Positions 38,182-49,000 of a stretch of DNA of 53,648 bases are shown in pieces (the first letter of the stretch is position 1; each line of letters opens with the position of its first letter). The stretch is from Candidatus Marinamargulisbacteria bacterium SCGC AG-410-N11 (GTDB lineage: Bacteria; Margulisbacteria; Marinamargulisbacteria; GCA-2716485; AG-410-N11), in the NCBI GenBank assembly GCA_003265895.1, contig QFBS01000008.1, positions 1 to 53,648 on the forward strand, in the 5' to 3' direction. A model generated the notes under the pieces. It was not told the DNA's origin. It worked only from the letters and a program-made list of their open reading frames with translations, and did no database searches. The position numbers were made by a program, and so were the translations under genes.

Positions 38182-41100
38182 ATGTCATCAAGAAAACCAA
38201 TTTCCTCAGCAGGCCAACCCAGTAGCGTTAAGCGTTCATCTCCGAGATCGAAAAGAAGGATATCCACGGAGTGTCGCGAGACATCTATAGAAAGCGCAAA
38301 CAGACTCCAAGGTTCAACTGGAAATTCAGAAGTAATTTATTCTCCGGAAGATACTTATGGAACTACCTTTACGAACCAATTTAAAGGTTTAGATAAGAAC
38401 AAAAATAAATTTTTACAAGGTGATGATAACTCTCAAAGTAGACTCATACAGGCGTTTAAACAAAAACAAGGCTCCTGCAGTCAAAAAGATTTGGCAAATA
38501 AGCTTCAATCAAATTGGGACAGCGCAGTAGATACATCTACAAAAGCAAAAGAATTGGTTGTTCGACTTCAAGATCTTCAAGCGGGATTAAATCGAATTTC
38601 AAAAGACATAAATATTTTTCAAACACTTAAACAGAATAATTTAGATATAGATAACCTAGTAACACAATTAGAAAGTTTAAAGGCGACGGCAAAAGATACT
38701 AAGAATGCGTTTACAAAAACAGATGGCACACAAGGGTCTCAAAAAGAATGGTTGGATAAATGGATATCATGTTTGAAAGGAATTCAAACAAAACCCAGTG
38801 TTAAAGTAGAGGTTGGCAAAATATTAGGGATAGATATTCCAAATAGAGAACCTGAAAACACTATGCCACCGGCACCTGTAACAAGCTCTTCCACTCAAAG
38901 GACAGCTGTAGGGACACCCCGACAGTCGCCTAGCAGTTCCGAAGGAAACCGATTATCAGTTGATCAAACAAGACAGCCTGTGACTCCGCCTAATCCAGTA
39001 GTCGTTTCATCTGTTAGTGCTTCTCCTTCTCCTTCTCCTTCTCCTTCTTCTGTATTTGATAGCCATTCCCTTAATAGCATACAACGTATTTCTAATTTAG
39101 AACCTAAGTCAGACCTAACGTCAGAATTATATACAGAAGCTCTTGGACAATCGGCAGGTATTATTATGGGAGGACGGTGCTCGGTGACTCAAGAACATGA
39201 TGCTGTGACCTTCAATTTTCATAACCAAGTTTTTCATTCATTATGTGGACGATTAATCCCTGCATTGGGAGGAGTTAATGATGAAACACTGACGGGTCTA
39301 ACGAACAGTAATGGACTTCATAAGTTTGTACGTGACCCACATGCTAGTCACATATCAGGAAATTATGTAGCTAAATGGAATGGTGAATTTGCGGAGCTAA
39401 AACCGCAAGTGATTACATTAGGAAAAGCGAATAATAGTAAAATCAATGATCCAACGCAAGAAGAAGGTAAAGTTCATATTCCATCGACAGCTTTAAATTC
39501 TTTAAAAGCGGTGAATGAGGCCCTACTAACTCAATGTTTTAAAGAGATTTGTATGTCATGTCAAAATCGAAAATATTATGATGAAATGCAAAAAACAAAC
39601 TACTCCGAGGCGAGTGGAGATACGAAATATGAAGCGTTTGATGAAAAAGAAGAAGGCGATTTTGCTACACTTCGTCACCCCACAACAGGTCATGGAGCGA
39701 GTCGTTTTCGTGCTTATTTGCAACGTCGTAACGTTGACGATGGCAATATATTTGAAAATTTACATTTAAACGGTAATCAGATTGTAATGGACTTTAAAGA
39801 CCCACAGTCACGGGATCAAGTAACTAAATTTTTAATTCATCATAAAATCAATTCTGATTCTTTAAAGTTTGTAGAAAATTCAAATCAATTAGTCATTGAC
39901 GATTTTCAATCGGTGTTAAGACAACTCCAACAAAAGCGTGTTGAATTTGTTGGTGGGATTGTTGTAGATCAAGAGGGTAATATTCAAATGGCCAAACATC
40001 ATGCAACTCAGGGATATGCCTCTGGCGGTGGCCATGCATCTGATCCATGGGATGAGGTTGGGTATGCGTTTGATGCGTTTGATGAATTAGGTGTTTTTGG
40101 TGTTGCTAGTGATAAGATCCATGAGTTTTCTCGTGCAGATCGGACAGGATTAGCTATGGTATATTTGAAAGATTGCCCTGCCGTAAAGTTAAAGAAACAG
40201 GACTGTGCTAGAGATGAATTTGATGTTAATACAATTGAATTTTTTGGTAAGGATAATTTAGTGGGAACAACATTAAGAGGTGTTCAATGCGATTCTTTGA
40301 GAAAATATTTTGCTTTTGAATGTGCTAAAATAAATGAATATCTAAGCAGAAAAAATCTAAATGCGAGCTTAACATTTAATTTTGAAGCACCTAGAAACAC
40401 GGACGCAACCGGAAACAATGTGACGACCTGTGAATTTAACTTGACGGTTAATGACACGGATATTAAGTTACCTAAGATGATTGGCTATTATGCACAAGAT
40501 TTCTCTCGACTAGATGAGTTTTTATCTTCATCTAGTGTAGACACAGCAGGTGGCGGGTCAGCAGCAGATAGTAGTAGTTCTAGCACCGTACTCCAAGTTA
40601 GGAGCCCCAAAGGTAGTGGTGAAGTAAAGTATGAAAGTTCGGAAACGCAATCATTTGATTACCGTTATGATCCAATTACAGGCCATTTAACAGATTCAAG
40701 CGGTAATGATATTGGTGATTTTAGTGTTCCCCAAACATCGAATCAGCCCATACAAAATTTAGCAAGTTATAGTCATAGCCCGTGTCTAAAATTAGAATCG
40801 AGTATGATAACAGACGAAATTCAAAACGAAGAAAATGCAGGTGCGATTTTTATGTTGCCATCACAATTGAACGGAGCTGAATATCCAAGTCAGAATAATG
40901 TAGTTACAACCATGGATGCCTATAATTCAGATCCAACTGGAGGGCCAAGAGGTCAGCAGTCAGTTTATCCTGGTGTGGGGCAGTTTATTATTGATAATGC
41001 AGAGAATGAGACTAGTGGCGGAAAAGGTATTAACGCAATTCGAGACGTCTTAGTTCAATTAAACAATGGCTTAAGCGCTAATCCATTTATCCTGCAAAAT

Positions 41101-42489
41101 GGTTATTTAACAGTACCAAAAGGGTTATCAGAGCAAGAAAGGACAGCCGCAATAGAAAGATTAAAAGCAAACTCTCACTTATTAAACATATTATCCATGG
41201 ATAACGTTCCTGTAGCAGGCGGTGTTAGCGATGGTACAAAAACTAATTTTTCAACTAAAAGTCATAAGGTATCAATGAGATATGCCTCTGCGATTCCAGT
41301 TGCTACATATCAAAATGATACGACAGAACCAGATGAAATAAAGTTTCAACAAGACGTTAATAAGGAGATAATATTAGCACAAGTTTATGGGATCTTAAGA
41401 AACGCAGCAGCAAATCCAAAAACAAACCCTCAAAAAGTGTTCTTAATGCCATTAGGCACCGGTGCATTTACAAACAATTCGCAAGAATCTTTTCGTGACT
41501 ATATTCAAACGGTTAATCTAGCCATAAGTAAATTAACGCCAAATGAAATATCAAAATTAGATGTACGTATTTTAGGATTTAAAGATTCAACATTCGAAAT
41601 GGGCTGCTTAAGACAAAATATGAGTAAGCTATCAATATGTCAAGATCAGCCAGTTAGTTTAGCAAGTCACACAGTGGGAGTGGGTTCCCCTGTACTGACC
41701 GCAGCTGCCGCTAGAAAAGGAGCGCCATCAACCCATTCGAGATCGATAGATTTACCAGTACCAATAACAATAAATCAAAGTACAGCTGAAGTTGAGATAG
41801 AAAGACTAAGATCAGATCAATTAGCAGCTTACCGCACAGCCTCTCAAAAGTTTACTTTAAGAATTTCAAATGATTTTTTTAAAAATAGAGATGGGAAAAT
41901 GGCTGGTGTTTTTCAAGATCCTGCTGGTAGTGCAATCAGTAAAAGTGGAAGCGGCAAAAGGGTTTCGCCAACCGGACAAGGATTGTCGGGTGTCATCTAT
42001 AACGAAATGCGTGGATTGGACTCATTACCACATGTTAATGAATTTCCCCCAGGGAGCTCTTGGTTTAATACCAAAGACTTTCAAGACGATAGATATATTC
42101 TTCATACACATTCTCATAGTATAAACAACGAAACTAACGCAGTAGATAAATTGGCAGGAAGTTATTTGAATGCTTTAGAGTCTTATCATGAACAATTTAA
42201 AGATAAAGCAACTAAACCAGACCTCCATTTATGCTGTTTATCTGCTTCAATATATGGAGGGGGATATGCACTGGCACATAAATCGAAATACGGAGGGGAT
42301 AACGGACATATTCATCCATCATTTTCTCAAATTGCTTTATCTAAAGCGATTGCTCAATTTACGGATAGATATGGTGCTCAATTACCAAAAATCGATTTGT
42401 TTTATTATTTCGATGAGTCTAAATTGGGAAAGGTTAAATTGGCAAGCGACGCTACAAAGTTTAAGGCTAAATTATCGGCGAGTACTTAA
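38182..42489 (+). CDS. Large putative effector with two macrodomain-like segments
   Basis: The 1435-residue protein has a basic, Ser-rich N-terminus (SPRSKRRIST), a helical part (about 60-215), a Ser/Pro linker with four Ser-Pro dipeptides near 282-292, and unrecognised globular sequence at about 310-790. Residues 887-1139 resemble a macro (ADP-ribose-binding) fold: MLPSQLNGAEYPS, GGPRGQQSVYPGVGQF, then VFLMPLGTGAFTNN in the position of the macro loop (A)ISTGIY. Residues 1200-1435 show a second, clearer macro-like half: YILHTHSHS, a helix LAGSYLNALESYHEQF, CCLSASIYGGGYA in place of the phosphate-binding ISTGIYGYP, then a helix and KIDLFYYFDE. Macro proteins bind or hydrolyse ADP-ribose; an effector of host ADP-ribosylation is inference. 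No signal peptide. An alternative reading is a ubiquitin- or NAD-linked domain I do not know. Confidence 0.6.
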   Translation: MSSRKPISSAGQPSSVKRSSPRSKRRISTECRETSIESANRLQGSTGNSEVIYSPEDTYGTTFTNQFKGLDKNKNKFLQGDDNSQSRLIQAFKQKQGSCSQKDLANKLQSNWDSAVDTSTKAKELVVRLQDLQAGLNRISKDINIFQTLKQNNLDIDNLVTQLESLKATAKDTKNAFTKTDGTQGSQKEWLDKWISCLKGIQTKPSVKVEVGKILGIDIPNREPENTMPPAPVTSSSTQRTAVGTPRQSPSSSEGNRLSVDQTRQPVTPPNPVVVSSVSASPSPSPSPSSVFDSHSLNSIQRISNLEPKSDLTSELYTEALGQSAGIIMGGRCSVTQEHDAVTFNFHNQVFHSLCGRLIPALGGVNDETLTGLTNSNGLHKFVRDPHASHISGNYVAKWNGEFAELKPQVITLGKANNSKINDPTQEEGKVHIPSTALNSLKAVNEALLTQCFKEICMSCQNRKYYDEMQKTNYSEASGDTKYEAFDEKEEGDFATLRHPTTGHGASRFRAYLQRRNVDDGNIFENLHLNGNQIVMDFKDPQSRDQVTKFLIHHKINSDSLKFVENSNQLVIDDFQSVLRQLQQKRVEFVGGIVVDQEGNIQMAKHHATQGYASGGGHASDPWDEVGYAFDAFDELGVFGVASDKIHEFSRADRTGLAMVYLKDCPAVKLKKQDCARDEFDVNTIEFFGKDNLVGTTLRGVQCDSLRKYFAFECAKINEYLSRKNLNASLTFNFEAPRNTDATGNNVTTCEFNLTVNDTDIKLPKMIGYYAQDFSRLDEFLSSSSVDTAGGGSAADSSSSSTVLQVRSPKGSGEVKYESSETQSFDYRYDPITGHLTDSSGNDIGDFSVPQTSNQPIQNLASYSHSPCLKLESSMITDEIQNEENAGAIFMLPSQLNGAEYPSQNNVVTTMDAYNSDPTGGPRGQQSVYPGVGQFIIDNAENETSGGKGINAIRDVLVQLNNGLSANPFILQNGYLTVPKGLSEQERTAAIERLKANSHLLNILSMDNVPVAGGVSDGTKTNFSTKSHKVSMRYASAIPVATYQNDTTEPDEIKFQQDVNKEIILAQVYGILRNAAANPKTNPQKVFLMPLGTGAFTNNSQESFRDYIQTVNLAISKLTPNEISKLDVRILGFKDSTFEMGCLRQNMSKLSICQDQPVSLASHTVGVGSPVLTAAAARKGAPSTHSRSIDLPVPITINQSTAEVEIERLRSDQLAAYRTASQKFTLRISNDFFKNRDGKMAGVFQDPAGSAISKSGSGKRVSPTGQGLSGVIYNEMRGLDSLPHVNEFPPGSSWFNTKDFQDDRYILHTHSHSINNETNAVDKLAGSYLNALESYHEQFKDKATKPDLHLCCLSASIYGGGYALAHKSKYGGDNGHIHPSFSQIALSKAIAQFTDRYGAQLPKIDLFYYFDESKLGKVKLASDATKFKAKLSAST
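39020..39048 (+). repeat. Hexanucleotide repeat encoding Ser-Pro
   Basis: Four copies of TTCTCC (39021-39044) plus a partial copy encode a Ser-Pro run inside the 1435-residue protein. Unit gain or loss keeps the frame, so linker length can vary without breaking the gene. Confidence 0.75.
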
Positions 42490-42697
42490 CCTATATTTAG
42501 CTGATCGGAATACTTTATGAAAAATCGATCATAAAATCAATGATCAACGTTAAACAAATAGTATCAATATTTAAACTCAATACAAGCCTTAAAATATAGT
42601 CGTCACTTCCATAAATAATAAGCCTTTTAGATTAGGACTTGGCGAAAATTAAAAAAAGTCATATATTTGATATAAATCAAACAATATAAGGACTGGT
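42490..42697. other. Short intergenic region with weak inverted repeat
   Basis: These 208 AT-rich bases contain TGATCG and, 18 bases later, CGATCA, an imperfect terminator-like pairing without a T run. The AAGGA before the ATG at 42698 is clear. Nothing else is recognisable. Confidence 0.3.
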
Positions 42698-43549
42698 ATG
42701 TATAAACATTTAGCCTGTAAGCAACAAATGATTGTTTTTAGTGATAATAGCTTGCATAGTGATTTAAGAGTGGCTATTAAAAATGGCGAAATTTCGGAAC
42801 AGGACTATGCTAATTATTTAAATGACTTATCCAGTGTTGTTAAAAAACTAGACTTTGGATCGCTTAGCCAGCAAAACAAAATAACAGAAGAGTTATTAGA
42901 AGAAGTAGATCAATTATTACTAGATACAAGCGTTATTTTAACTACAGAGCAAGATATTGATGATGGGTATACGGCTGATAGCGATTCTAATGAATCGTCA
43001 ATAGATTTATTAGATAATAAAATAGAGTTATTCGATAATAAAAATGAAAGCACGTTGTCTAAATCTCAAATAGTAACAGAACTAGATTTATTTAAGGATT
43101 TTTATTTTGATAAGGTGATACAGTTAAGTGATAAAAACATAACCAAAGCTGATTTATTGATGACCGATCAAGAGTGTTATCAGCAATGGTCAATATTAGA
43201 CATGATTAATGCTATTATTAAGCAGCACTGTAAAATTGGATCAGAGACTAGAAGAATAATGTCTAATTTAAAGGCAACTATTAAACAATCGGATCAGCAA
43301 ACAGACGTTAAGTTTATACAACTATTAAATCGTTATACAAATTATTTAACAAATTTTAAAAAGAAAAAAAAGATAAATCTAGTTATATCGTCGGGTCGAT
43401 GTAAAAATACTAGTCGACGAATTGTTTTGCAGTATAAGATTTTTGAAAAGATTTTTACTTACTTCTATATGAAATTAGCTAAGAATCCTAATTTAGGCGA
43501 TGTTCTACAGACAATTTCAAAGGCTAAATCGACTTTTTTATATCCATAA
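42698..43549 (+). CDS. Hypothetical helical protein
   Basis: I do not recognise this 283-residue protein. It is predicted helical and charged, with an acidic, Ser/Asn-rich part at about 85-115 (DDGYTADSDSNESSIDLLD) and a basic one near 220-235 (NFKKKKKINLV followed by GRCKNTSRRIVL). There is no signal peptide or membrane segment. AAGGA lies seven bases before the ATG. Its composition resembles the neighbouring effector-like proteins. Its last 26 bases overlap the end of the convergent pqiA-like gene. Confidence 0.7.
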   Translation: MYKHLACKQQMIVFSDNSLHSDLRVAIKNGEISEQDYANYLNDLSSVVKKLDFGSLSQQNKITEELLEEVDQLLLDTSVILTTEQDIDDGYTADSDSNESSIDLLDNKIELFDNKNESTLSKSQIVTELDLFKDFYFDKVIQLSDKNITKADLLMTDQECYQQWSILDMINAIIKQHCKIGSETRRIMSNLKATIKQSDQQTDVKFIQLLNRYTNYLTNFKKKKKINLVISSGRCKNTSRRIVLQYKIFEKIFTYFYMKLAKNPNLGDVLQTISKAKSTFLYP

Positions 43550-44048
43550 ATTGAAGCGCTAATAAAGAAACCAAACAATATGCTGCAAAGTAATAAAAAC
43601 CAGGTTGAATAATCGCAGATAGATTAGCGGTAGCATTAGCGGATAAAAATGCAATGAAAATTCCCACAACAAAAACATCCGCCATTGCCCATTTACTAAT
43701 ATTAGACACAAAAGAAAATAACCGTGTTCGCCATACGGATTTAATAAAGTAACAGCTAAATAAAAGACCGGCCTTAATAAAGGGAACAATAATACTAAAC
43801 AAGATAATTAAGTTAGCTACAAAATAATCTTTTGTTTCATATAAGCTATTAATACTTTGGATGATACTTCTGGTTTCGTTAAATAATTCGAAATTTGAAT
43901 TTAAAAACGATATACTAGCATTAATCGTAATAATTGGAAGTGTAAGCCCAGGATAAAGAAGCACAAACGATAAAAAAACAAGTAATACAGAAATAATGTT
44001 TCGATATCGATTGAGCAGGGTATTAAAATTTTTGTAAGAATAGTTCAT
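43524..44048 (-). CDS. PqiA-like inner-membrane protein, single-domain
   Basis: The 174-residue protein has four hydrophobic segments (about 20-42, 78-100, 115-135, 148-168). It carries the pattern of paraquat-inducible protein A: LYPGLTLPIITI after the first segment, then SKWAMADVFVVGIFIAF and FYYFAAYCLVSLLAL. E. coli PqiA has two such units in about 417 residues and works with the MCE protein PqiB in lipid transport across the envelope. This protein holds one unit and has no pqiB nearby. It is divergent from the outer-membrane protein gene with only 43 bases between the start codons. The family call is good; the function is open. Confidence 0.82.
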   Translation of the reverse strand: MNYSYKNFNTLLNRYRNIISVLLVFLSFVLLYPGLTLPIITINASISFLNSNFELFNETRSIIQSINSLYETKDYFVANLIILFSIIVPFIKAGLLFSCYFIKSVWRTRLFSFVSNISKWAMADVFVVGIFIAFLSANATANLSAIIQPGFYYFAAYCLVSLLALQFMDIKKSI

Positions 44049-44091
44049 AATAATTTTAGTTTATCATAAAAAAAAAAGAATAATAAAATAA

Positions 44092-44808
44092 ATGACATTT
44101 AAACATAACATTCGGGTTTTCTTTATTGGTGTTCTATGTAGTATCTGCTTTCAAATGACCGCTGTTTTAGCTGTAGATATTGAATTTGAATCAAAATTTA
44201 ATGGGGCAAAGGTAAAGCCATACAATCATTATTTTGGGTACCCATTAGATAATCCTAAATTTGGTTTTTCAACAACCTACTTATCGGATAAATCCTATGT
44301 GCTCTTAAGTTATAATCTTCCAAAAAAGTGGGATAGTTATGCTAACGTCGGTATGTATTTTGACTTTAAAGAAAATGCATGGGCTCAAGGATTTCAAGTT
44401 GTTAGAGGGTTGTTTACTAATCACTCATTAGATTTTGCTATTAAAAGTCGGCTAGGCGCATTTCATTTTAATTTTAATAATGGCAAAGATGGATATGCAA
44501 TTTTATCAAACACATTAGTAAGTAAAACATTTAATGAATGGTTAACCTATGGCGGGGTTCGATTTCCTATCATTAGGTCTAATGGAAACGAAATGACATT
44601 TCTTAATAAAAACGCTGTTATTTATGCAGGGTTAGAGCGCGTTATTAGTAAAGATCTTAGTGGCGTATTATTTATCGAAGATCAATTTGTGGGACTAGGT
44701 GTTAACATTAATGTTTTTGATATTAGAAAAGTAGTTGTCGGTGTTGCTTATCATATGGATGGTAATTATGTATCTATTTTATTAAAAGATCCATTTAAAA
44801 AGTTATAA
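44092..44808 (+). CDS. Small outer-membrane beta-barrel-like protein
   Basis: The 238-residue protein begins with a signal peptide (about 1-27, cleavage near AVLA-VDIE). The rest is a series of short alternating beta strands with many aromatic and Gly/Asn residues (FGFSTTYLS, YVLLSYNLP, NVGMYFDF, RLGAFHFNF), as expected for an outer-membrane barrel. It does not end in a typical C-terminal Phe strand; it ends ILLKDPFKKL. No family is recognised. The upstream sequence has a poor ribosome binding site, and its promoter must overlap the start of the divergent pqiA-like gene. Confidence 0.7.
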   Translation: MTFKHNIRVFFIGVLCSICFQMTAVLAVDIEFESKFNGAKVKPYNHYFGYPLDNPKFGFSTTYLSDKSYVLLSYNLPKKWDSYANVGMYFDFKENAWAQGFQVVRGLFTNHSLDFAIKSRLGAFHFNFNNGKDGYAILSNTLVSKTFNEWLTYGGVRFPIIRSNGNEMTFLNKNAVIYAGLERVISKDLSGVLFIEDQFVGLGVNINVFDIRKVVVGVAYHMDGNYVSILLKDPFKKL

Positions 44809-44828
44809 TAAAGAATACTTGTTTTAAA

Positions 44829-45872
44829 TTAAGGAGTAGTTACCGGAGAAGTGGCATGTTCTTGAATATACGAAGCTAACAATTGAGACCAGTCAGGACG
44901 GTCATTTAAACAAGGAACGAGTGTGTAGTCGCCACCGCCCGCTTCAACAAAGTCTTCTTTTCCTTCCATTCCAATTTCCTCGATCGTTTCTAAACAGTCA
45001 GTAACAAATGCAGGACAAACAACAACTAAATGCTTCGTCTCTTTTTGACCTAAATCCTTAAGCGTATCGGTAGTACTTGGGGTTAGCCATTCATCTAAGC
45101 CGAGACGTGATTGAAAGCTTATTGAGTATTGGCTTTCTGATAAACCCAGTTGTTTAGCTACTAAATACGTCGTTTGCTTAACTTGATGAGAATAACAAAA
45201 CGGATGTGATTTAGATGCAACTTCACAGCAGTTTTTTACTTTTCGACAATGGTTTTGGAATGGATCGGTCTTTTTTAAGTGTCGAACTGGAATACCATGA
45301 TAACTAAACAAGATATGATCCCATTGTTTTGGTAACTTTTCTTGGATAGATTTAGATAAAAGATTAATATAACGTTGTTCATTAAAAAAAGGTTTTTGTA
45401 CGATAAGGTCCAACGGCTGACTAATTTTTTGTAAGATAGATCTTACTTTTTCAGTAACTGTTTTAGTAGTAGCCATCGCATAGTGCGGGTATAATGGAAT
45501 CAGGATAAGGTGTTTAATATTGGGTTGTTTTAATAGTAATTGTCGAATGGCATGTTCAATACTAGGATTACCATATCTCATTGCCATTTCAACAGGAAAC
45601 GGAACCATTTTATTTAACTGATTTGTAACGCGCTGAGTAATCGCAACAAGCGGAGATCCTTCATCGGTCCAGACTTCAGAATAGGCATGAGCCGATTTTT
45701 TAGGCCGGACATTTAAAATGATCCCTTTAACTAAAAGTGCTCGTAAAATATAGGGCAAGTCAATGATATATTCATCCATTAAAAATTCGTCAAGATACCG
45801 CTTAACAGCTGGTACTGATGGATCATCAGGAGACCCAACATTAACAATAATTGCGCCATATTCATTAGCCAT
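44829..45872 (-). CDS. hemH: Ferrochelatase with an internal four-cysteine insert
   Basis: HemH inserts ferrous iron into protoporphyrin IX, the last step of haem synthesis. I start it at Met 45872 (MANEYGAIIVNVGSPDDP), where similarity to HemH begins; an upstream in-frame extension to 46085 overlaps the divergent gene. This gives 347 residues. The catalytic histidine is in LFSYHGIP, and VCPAFVTDCLETIEEIGMEG carries the conserved glutamate. After SYHGIP there is an insertion with C209-x5-C215-C216-x9-C226, absent from E. coli HemH. It resembles the internal [2Fe-2S] site described for some bacterial ferrochelatases such as those of Myxococcus and Bdellovibrio. If so, haem synthesis here depends on the SUF system at 7511-13199. 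Confidence 0.93.
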   Translation of the reverse strand: MANEYGAIIVNVGSPDDPSVPAVKRYLDEFLMDEYIIDLPYILRALLVKGIILNVRPKKSAHAYSEVWTDEGSPLVAITQRVTNQLNKMVPFPVEMAMRYGNPSIEHAIRQLLLKQPNIKHLILIPLYPHYAMATTKTVTEKVRSILQKISQPLDLIVQKPFFNEQRYINLLSKSIQEKLPKQWDHILFSYHGIPVRHLKKTDPFQNHCRKVKNCCEVASKSHPFCYSHQVKQTTYLVAKQLGLSESQYSISFQSRLGLDEWLTPSTTDTLKDLGQKETKHLVVVCPAFVTDCLETIEEIGMEGKEDFVEAGGGDYTLVPCLNDRPDWSQLLASYIQEHATSPVTTP

Positions 45873-46076
45873 CTTTATATTAAAATAGTATTTAAGAGAA
45901 TCGTCAAGCAATAAACCGCCATTAAAGAGTTGCAAAATACCAAAAAAATGAGTATAAAAGTAATACTCAAAAGCTATTTGTTCAACTATATTTGTTTGGG
46001 GAAACAAATAAAAATGGTTTTTAATCAATACAAAAGTTAAAGACATTAAAGTCGTTATTGCAAAAGGATTTTTACT
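45873..46076. other. Divergent region between hemH and the MORN-protein gene
   Basis: These 204 AT-rich bases hold the promoters of two divergent genes. AAAAGGA before 46077 serves the plus-strand gene. I see no strong -35/-10 pair or hairpin. Confidence 0.35.
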
Positions 46077-49000
46077 ATGAAACATAAATTTATCGCTTGG
46101 AGTGTTGATAATCGCGCGAAGATACTAGAGCTAATAATGGCTATAAAAATGACTCCAAAAACAAATGACAGTCAGATTATTCCTTATTTGCAACAGTTGC
46201 ACAAATTAAGTGGTAATAACTTAACTCAAGCATTTGAACCTATCCTTAAGCTTAATATGTTAGAAGAGACAAAAAAAGAGCATGTACTATGTTTACTGAT
46301 TTCACAATATAAAGATGAAATTAATAATATAAATCAAGTATTAAGACTATTGAATTTATCAGTTCTTTATTCATTAACAAAGGTAGCAACATATATCAAA
46401 AAAGAATTTTGTGATATATGTCCACAAATCAACCAATTTAATGAGCAGCATATTCATGAACTAACAAAAACAAAATCACCGTTTACCAGCTGGTTAGCGT
46501 TAACTCTAAATAATAAATTAGATACATTAAATTTAAATAAAATAATAGAGAGTTTTTATTTGAATTTAAGTATGCCAGATATTAATCAAACGACTCATGA
46601 ATTGATTCAACTAATAAACAAAAAAAAATCGATAACTAATACTATGTACATGTACCTAAATTTTTATGGGATGGTCTTTGATCAAAACTCGATTTTACAA
46701 TTTCTTAACCCAAATATTCAAATAGTTAAAAAACAAGTAATACAGCCAGAAATAAGGCTGCTGTTTACTAAGCATTTTATAGAGGTAGCGTTAATTCATG
46801 GTTATACTCAATCAATTAATCACTATTTTAAGTCTAGCATGAAATCGGAATTGCCAACCTTATCATCTCAAACAGCAGAATATATTAATAAATATGAATT
46901 AAAAGAGACCGCTGTTAATAATCGAGAAACTTGGATTTATAACATTTTTATCAACTTGAATCAAAGGATAAAAAAATCGGATCTAAGAGCTCTAATTGAA
47001 ACAAATCAAACTGATAAGTTAAGTAGCCAGCAGTTACTTATTTGGAGAAATCACCCCGTTATTAAAAAATATAAAAAAGATCTAACGGACTTTAAAAATC
47101 AAGAAGGGTTAATTCGTTTTAAAGTATCTCATCATATCCACCAAAAGCCGCTGCTATCGCTTGTACTTATCGCAAGAAATTATATCGACCTAGATAACAT
47201 ATTATCTGATAGTTTTTTAAGACCTATTTATTTGCCTAACGATAAAGTGGATAACTTTATGGATCATTTTGTAGAGCATTTAAATACTGAAAGCTGTATA
47301 CGATTAAGTGAAAAAAGCTATGATTATTTGCATAAAAAAATAGTCGATAAAGATGATGGCCTTGACGTCTTTAATCGGATCGTTGTTAGACAAAAATTTG
47401 CGGATGTTCGGTCATCGTATAACTATCAGATTATGTTAAATATGATCAAAAATAGTATTAATAAACGTATTGAAGATTTACCGATATATTTTAACGCAAG
47501 CCTTAGCAGATTGGACAAAAATCAGCCGAAAGTTGATTTTGAATATTGTATAAATTTAACGTTTAAAATATGTTTAGAAACTCAAGAAGGGTATAAGAAA
47601 TTAGATACAATTTTGCTATTACTTTCCAATTATTATTATATTCAAATATTGCAATTATCACAGGAAAAAGCCAATTTATATGAGGCAAAGTTTAAACAAC
47701 ATGCTTGTACAGATACATTTGATACCTGGCGTACGTGTCGTATGAAGTCAAAAGAACAGATGCATTGGATTACAATGATTAAGACTACAGATTTAAAAAG
47801 TCTTAGCAAACGATTTATGACTGAAATTCGTTATTTTTCAGAAACGGTTAATACATTACATATTTGTTTTTCAAAACCTAAAATAAGTGAATTAAACGGG
47901 TATATTGTTGCTGATACAAACCAATTAAGAGAACCTTCAAAAATAGAAACACAGATTAACTTATTAAGACTAGGGCTAATATTGGATAGTTTACCATTAT
48001 TGAATAGTATTGATGGTCATAAACATTTTGAATCGATTGATACCTTAGTAAATAGCAATATTTCTGCCGTTAAAAATACGATAGCTACCTCAATTTATAG
48101 TGATAATGAAAATAGTTTGATTTGGTTTTTTAATAAAATAAATCAAAAGACACTGCAAAAAATACTTGAAGCAAAATTTGATCAAAATATAACCTTTTAT
48201 ATGGCTGTAGACGAGTATCGAGAGACTATTAAAGAGGGGATTAAACATAGTTACAAAGACCATGGAATTATTTTAACCAAGAAAAAAATGAATCAAATTT
48301 TAATGAATGTTCAAAATAATGAACAACCAATTTTAGATAACGAAGAAAATATTATTTGGAATACAGTTTTAGTTAATTTTCGGGCACAGTGGTTTAATGC
48401 TAGTAATACCCAAAATTACATGATAATTCCGAAATCCATAAAAAGTAACACAATATTTTCGATGATCATGGAAATATCCAATTGGAAAATATTAAATCGG
48501 TTATGTTTAGATCGAGGGTCTGTTTTATGGAAAGAGTTAGAGCTAACGCAGCATATCATTGATAACACGGTGACTATTACCATACCCAGCGATTTAATAA
48601 AGCGACTATCATTAAATACGATCGAATATTTATGTCAAAAGTTAATGGGGCCCAGTCAAAAAGTATCTAGTGATGTGTTAAATATAATTGAAGCTTGTTT
48701 GAAAATTCAAAAAGAAAATAGCTATAGCCCCATTTATATCGCTGATGAAGGTTTTATTCAGTGGATAGCAAGTCTAATTATTAAAAATAGCAAAAGTAGT
48801 CAATCATTAAAAACCATATTTAAGTTATTGGAGTTCTGTGAGCTGATACTATCGGATAGTCAAAAGATTTGTTTGTTTAATAATATTAAACCAAAAACAA
48901 AAAAGAATAAAAGATTGCTTAAGATAATCGATTTTAAACATAAACAAATAGAAAAAGCCTTGTTACTGAAATCAAATAGTAATAACCAAGCTGCAGTTGA

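Noticed and set aside
42499..42528. TGATCG/CGATCA inverted repeat as terminator of the 1435-residue gene
   Set aside because: The six-base stem around 18 bases is weak and is not followed by a T run.
45873..46085. Longer hemH start giving a 418-residue protein
   Set aside because: The extra 71 residues have no HemH counterpart and the extension overlaps the divergent gene that starts at 46077.
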